From assembly GCA_006176705.1 (NCBI GenBank), contig QRFJ01000381.1, positions 216,501 through 280,500 on the forward strand: a stretch of 64,000 nucleotides of DNA, read 5' to 3'. The position numbers and the translations under genes are program-made. This DNA is from Cocos nucifera (lineage: Eukaryota; Streptophyta; Magnoliopsida; Arecales; Arecaceae). Shown here one piece after another: positions 59,757-64,000 of this stretch (the first letter of the stretch is position 1; each line of letters begins with the position of its first letter). The notes below the pieces were generated by a model. It did no database searches. It was given only the letters and a program-made list of their open reading frames with translations, and was not told where the DNA came from.

Positions 59757-61068
59757 TGTTGATGCAGAATTTGACTGACGCCGGATCGAGCTGAAATGGA
59801 GGAGGATGAGGTCGCCGTCGGTAATCTATAAAATAAAGTTCCATCCAGAGTCGGTGGTGGTGGCTCCGATGGAACCCTCTGACGATCAAGTCAGCTTTTC
59901 TGACCAACAAAAATAGAGTGCTCAAGAATGAGAAGTAAGCTTAGAGCTTTAGAGGAAAGAAGAGAGCTTAGAGAAAATATATCTGAAGGATCTCTTTTAT
60001 AGATGAAGCTTGAATAATGGTGACGACCATACCATCCAGTAGCGGACCGCTCGAGGCCACATGGGATTCGGTATGGAGAGAGAAGTACCGTCAGACTGAT
60101 AGTGGCAACCATGTCGTCCGACCATGGGCTGCATGGAGCTATTATGGAGAGTGCGGTGCCATCAGACTGATAGTGATGGTCATGCCGTCCAATCGTGGGT
60201 CGTGTGGGGCTTATTATAGAGAGAGTGGTATCACCAGATTGGTAGTGGCGACCATGTCGTCTAGTGGAAGCATGCGTTCGGGGTCCAACTATAAGAGTAA
60301 TCTAGAATGAGGTTGGCTCCTATAGGAACCCGACTGCAGGAGCAATCTGAAAGAAGTTCGGCTCTCAAAGGAGTCCAAACTGCAGGAGCGATCCAGAAGG
60401 AGTTCAGCTCTTGGAGGAGTCCGAACTGTAGGAGCAATCCGAAAAGAGTTCGCCTCCTAGAGGAATCTAGTTGAAGGAGAATTTTGAAAGAAGTCTGACT
60501 CTTAGAGGAGTCCGACTGTAGGAGCAATCCAAAAAGAGTTTGGCTCCTGAAGAAATTCGATTGTAGGAGCGATCTAGAAGGAGTTCGACTAGAGCTCGAT
60601 CGCTGAGAAGTTCGATCGGGGCTCGACTACTGAGGAGTTCGATCGGAGCTCGATCGCTGAGGACCTTAGAGAGAGCTCGGCTACCATAGGAGTCTGACTA
60701 GAGGAGAACCTTGGAGGAAGTTCGCTCCCATAGAACAACTGGAGAACCTCGGGGAAGTTTGGCTTCTTAGGAGTCCTAAAGAAAGTCGAAAGAATTGGCT
60801 TCAAGATTCGATTGAGAAGTTGGAAAGTTCGCTTTAGAAGTTCCGACTGAAGATTGGAGGAGAACCTCGAAGAAACTTGCTTTCGTGTCCGCTCGACGTT
60901 GAGTTCGACTTCGTTCGACCTGACTCTGCTGTTATTGACTCAAGCTAGACTTCACGCGAAGGGTAGAACACTCATCGAGTTTGCATTAGGACTAGCATCA
61001 AGCTAGACCCATAAAAGTTGAAGATGAGAAGTGGGTGGAGATACTTATCCTTTATCTCTCTACAATTA
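59757..61068 (-). repeat. 3' LTR of Tat copy C
   Basis: Opens TGTTGATGCAGAATTTGAC on +. The right end is diverged and was placed by AATAGTCT, which adjoins the LTR in copy B too. It has a mixed internal array (AGGAGCAATCCGAAAAGAGTT units) and, at 60020-60260, the CATGGGATTCGGTATGGAGAG repeats of the A-type LTR. Confidence 0.8.
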
Positions 61069-61149
61069 ATAGTCTAACCAAAGATATTATCTTCGGTTTG
61101 AAGCTAAATTCGCTCAGAGGAGTATGAAAAAGCGCTCGAAGGGAGAAAC

Positions 61150-62990
61150 TTCTCAAAGTTGAGATCTAGTGAACTCGGAGGAGATCTTATCTCTTGCAGT
61201 CGAGATTGAAGAATTGAGCTCCTTGAGATCTTAAGTTGAGATTAAAGCTCAGGAGAATCTTATCTCCTACACGATCGCTAAAAGACTTTATCTCTTTTAT
61301 CTGTAGGTTAAAGCTGACCGCTCGAATGCTCAGCTCAGAAGAAATCTTATCCTCAGAGGTTCAATCGACCCGAGAAAGTTAAAGCTCGAAGAGGAGAGAG
61401 AACTATCCAGTCGAGCCTGGAGAGAAGATCTTACAGTGATTGAGGAGTCTCGGAGGAGCTCGAGCGCTCGTTGCCAGAGAGGAGATCTATAATCGCTCGA
61501 AAAGTCCTAGCAAAATTGACTCGATCAGGTTGATCTTAAGGTTTGAACTCCCTCAGGAGGAGTCGGTGCAGCCAAGGTTGAAGTTGAACTCTCCGGAGGA
61601 GATCTTATCTCCAGCAGCCCGAGGTTGAATTTGAGAGATCTTTATCTCCAACAGTCAAAGATTGAAGCTTAAGAGAGATCTTATCTCTTACAGCTGAGGT
61701 TGGCCAATCGCTTGGGAGAGACCTTATCTCTAGTCGAGGTTTCGGGCACTCGGAAGAGATCCTTATCCTCGAGTTAAATCTCAGGAAAGATCTATCTTCT
61801 GCAGTCGAGTTGGCTCGCTGCTCGGGAGATCTTTTCTAGTCTGCCGATTGATTATCTCTCGTTGCAGAAGGAACGACGAGTCGAAAGAGATCTTATCTCT
61901 AGATTGAACGTTAAATCTCGCTGGGAGAGATCTTATCTACATCGAGGTGCTCGAGATCGCAGAAGAGAATTTTTGTCCGACAGTCGAGAATGAGAGGTCA
62001 AACTCCTCAAAAAGATGATATTATCTATCTCAGTCGAGGTGTGAAGTTGAACTCCCCAGGATATTATCTCCAGCACCAAGATTGAAAGTTTGGAGGAGAT
62101 CTTATCTCCCTACAGTCGAGGTTGAAGTCAGAAGAGATCTTATCTCCTACAGTCAAGATTGGCTCGGTTCGCTCGGAAGAGACCTTATCTCTAGCGAGTT
62201 GCTCGGGTGCTTGGGAGAGATCTTATCTCTGACCGAGGTAAGCTTGGGAGAGATCTTATCTCCTACAGTCGGGCGGCTCGATCGCTCGGAAGAGATCTTA
62301 TCTCCGACGGTCGAGATTGACTCCATCGCTTGGGAGAGATCTTATCTCTGATCGAGCTAAAGATCTTATCTCCTGCAGTCGAGGTTAGCCTGATCGCTCG
62401 GAAGAGACCTCTATCTCTGCTCGAAAGGTTACTAAACGAGAAGCTCGAAAGAAGATCTTATCTCCTACAGTCAAGGACCGCTCGGTCACTCGGAGGAGAT
62501 CCTATCTCCTACAATCAAGGTTGAAGGTTGAACTCTCTGAGGAGATCTTATCTCCAGCAGTCGAGGTTGAAGTTCGAAGAGATCTTATCTCCTACAGCCG
62601 AGGTTAAAGCTCGAAAAAGATCTTATCTCCTATAGTCGAGGTTGGCCCGGTCGCTCGGAAGAGACCTTATCTCTAGTCGAGATTGACTCGGGCGCTTGGG
62701 AGAGATCTTATCTCTGATCGAGGTTAAAGCTCGGAGGAGATCTTATCTCCTACAGTCGATAGTGGCTCGATCGCTCGGAAGAAATCTTATCTCCGACAGC
62801 CGAGGTTGACTCCATCGCTCGGAAGAGATCTTATCTCTAATCGAGGTTAAAGCTCGGAAAAGATCTTATCTCCTGCAGTCGAGGTCGGCTTGATCGATCA
62901 AAAGAGATATTATCTCTAACCAAAGTTAAAACTTGAGGGAGATCTTATCTCCGACAGTCGAGATTGAAGGAGATTTTATCTTCTGTTGAT
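61150..62990 (-). repeat. GATCTTATCTC short-period array of Tat copy C
   Basis: The longest array of this type in the window (about 1.8 kb). Words GAGATCTTATCTC, TACAGTCGAGGTTG and GCTCGGAAGAGA alternate irregularly. Confidence 0.85.
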
Positions 62991-63009
62991 GTAGACTTCG
63001 AAGCTCAGC

Positions 63010-63745
63010 CCTCGACTTTGCTCATGTTAGGACGAGATTCTCCTCCTATTCCTAACGGGCTGTGGGGGCACATAAGGACTGTTGTCAGAGCCTCTTCCAC
63101 CATCTCGTCTAAAATGGATGAGGCCTTCGACTTTGCTTACGTTAGGATGAGGTTCTCCTCCTGTTCCTAACGAGCTGTGGGGGCACATAAGGACCGTTGT
63201 CAAGGCCTCTTCCTCCATCTGTCTAAAATAACGAGATCTTCGACTTTGCTCACGTTAGGGATGAGGTTCTTCTTCTATTTCTAATGGGATTGTGGGGGCA
63301 CATAAGAGCCATTGTCAGGGTCTCTCCCTCCATCTCGTCTAAAAATAAATGAGGCCTTTGACTTTGCTCACGTTAGGATGAGATTCTCCTCCTATTTCTA
63401 ACGGACTATGGGGGCACGCAAGGGCCATTGTCAGGACCTCTCTCCCCATCTCGTCTAAAATGAATGAGGCCTTTGACTTTGCTCACATTAGGATGAGGTT
63501 CTCCTCCTGTTCTAAATGGACTGTGGGAGCATGTAAGGGCCATTGTCAGGGCCTCTTCCTCCATCTCGTCTAAAATGAACGAGGCCTTCAACTTTGCTCA
63601 CATTAGGACGAGGTTCTCCTTCTATTCCTAATGGGCTATGGGGACACATAAGGACCATTGTCAGAGCCTCTCCTTCATCTCGTCTAAAATGAACGAGGCC
63701 TTCAATTTTGCTCACGTTAGGATGAGGTTCTCCTCCTATGCCTAA
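63010..63745 (-). repeat. 115-bp tandem repeat of Tat copy C, about 7 copies
   Basis: CACGTTAGGATGAGGTTCTC words near 63023, 63139, 63253, 63371, 63485, 63599 and 63715, each preceded by CTTCGACTTTGCT-like sequence and separated by GGGGGCACATAAGG. Confidence 0.9.
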
Positions 63746-63829
63746 CATGGCAATTTTCGCTCGTTTTTTTTCTATCATTACATAATTCTTGCACCAAAAA
63801 ACAATAATGCTGAAATGAAGGAGTTTTAT

Positions 63830-64000
63830 TAAAGAAAGATTACTGATAATACATCCTCAGATTTTTTGAGTTCCAAGGTCGTGGAAGTACTATTCCTCCG
63901 AGCTCCTTCAGACGATAAGTTTCAGACCAGACAACCTCCACCACTTCATACGGACCTTTCCAATTTAGGACGAGCTTTCCCTGGCTCTAAGGCTAAGAAA
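63830..64000 (-). pseudogene. End of Tat copy C integrase
   Basis: The last codons and downstream sequence of the integrase, matching copy A 13760-13890 and copy B 52170-52335. The rest lies outside the window. Confidence 0.75.

Larger units (their letters stand above)
59757..64000 (-). mobile_element. Tat element, 3' part (copy C), continuing beyond the window
   Basis: Minus-strand copy: 3' LTR 59757 to about 61068, short-period array 61150-62990, 115-bp array 63010-63745, then the end of integrase (63830-64000, same block as 13760-13890 in A and 52170-52335 in B). Whether it has an intact pol cannot be seen here. The left flank ends CCTAT, which should recur at the other end of the element. 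Confidence 0.88.

Noticed and set aside
63010..63745. CRISPR-like regular repeat spacing
   Set aside because: The unit repeats in full without unique spacers, and this is plant retrotransposon DNA.

Overview
This is nuclear DNA from a flowering plant. Evidence: GT-AG introns, plant-type EHD and GDSL-lipase genes, and dense nested LTR retrotransposons of the plant Tat, Athila and copia types. Several retrotransposon details feel monocot- or palm-like, but the sequence alone does not fix the species. Only two ordinary genes are visible. One is the 3' half of an EH-domain (EHD1/EHD2-like) endocytosis ATPase gene on the + strand (exons 1-2511, 5' end outside the window). The other is a three-exon GDSL esterase/lipase gene on the - strand (18907-20776), complete except for one in-frame TGA.

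Layout. 1-2511: EHD gene. 2512-5340: AT-rich intergenic DNA with a four-times repeated small palindrome. About 5345-7080: decayed LINE, - strand. 7464-16448: a complete Ty3/gypsy Tat-lineage retrotransposon (copy A, + strand, TSD AATGC) with gag, protease, RT, RNase H, archaeal-type RNase H and integrase, then two tandem-repeat fields before its 3' LTR. 16600-18900: intergenic. 18907-20776: GDSL gene, with a small fold-back element directly upstream of its TATA box (about 20977-22158). 22513-22701: a MULE-like MITE. 22719-32544: a 9.8-kb, almost pure A+T, giant fold-back element with a perfect 9-bp target-site duplication (GATCAATTA), with no recognisable transposase or other coding sequence.

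33300-59000 is a nest. The outer layer is a piece of a Tat-like element lying on the - strand, whose PF04195-type antisense ORF runs on the + strand (34723-36241, resuming 58511-58945). A copia element with 2.39-kb LTRs (36242-58510, TSD GATGT) sits inside that ORF. Inside the copia element are a non-autonomous Athila-like element (39588-47283, TSD GCCAT) and a non-autonomous Tat element, copy B (48937-55364, - strand, TSD TATAT). Copy B lost its whole pol by one deletion. The copia element is itself rearranged: its integrase is joined at about 56082 to a second copy of the host flank.

59053-59756 is the LTR of another copia on the - strand, cut by Tat copy C (59757 to beyond 64000, - strand), which shows its 3' LTR, its two repeat arrays and the end of its integrase.

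The most unusual objects are the giant A+T fold-back element, the duplicated-flank junction at 56082, and the repeat architecture shared by three Tat copies, one with pol and one that has lost it.
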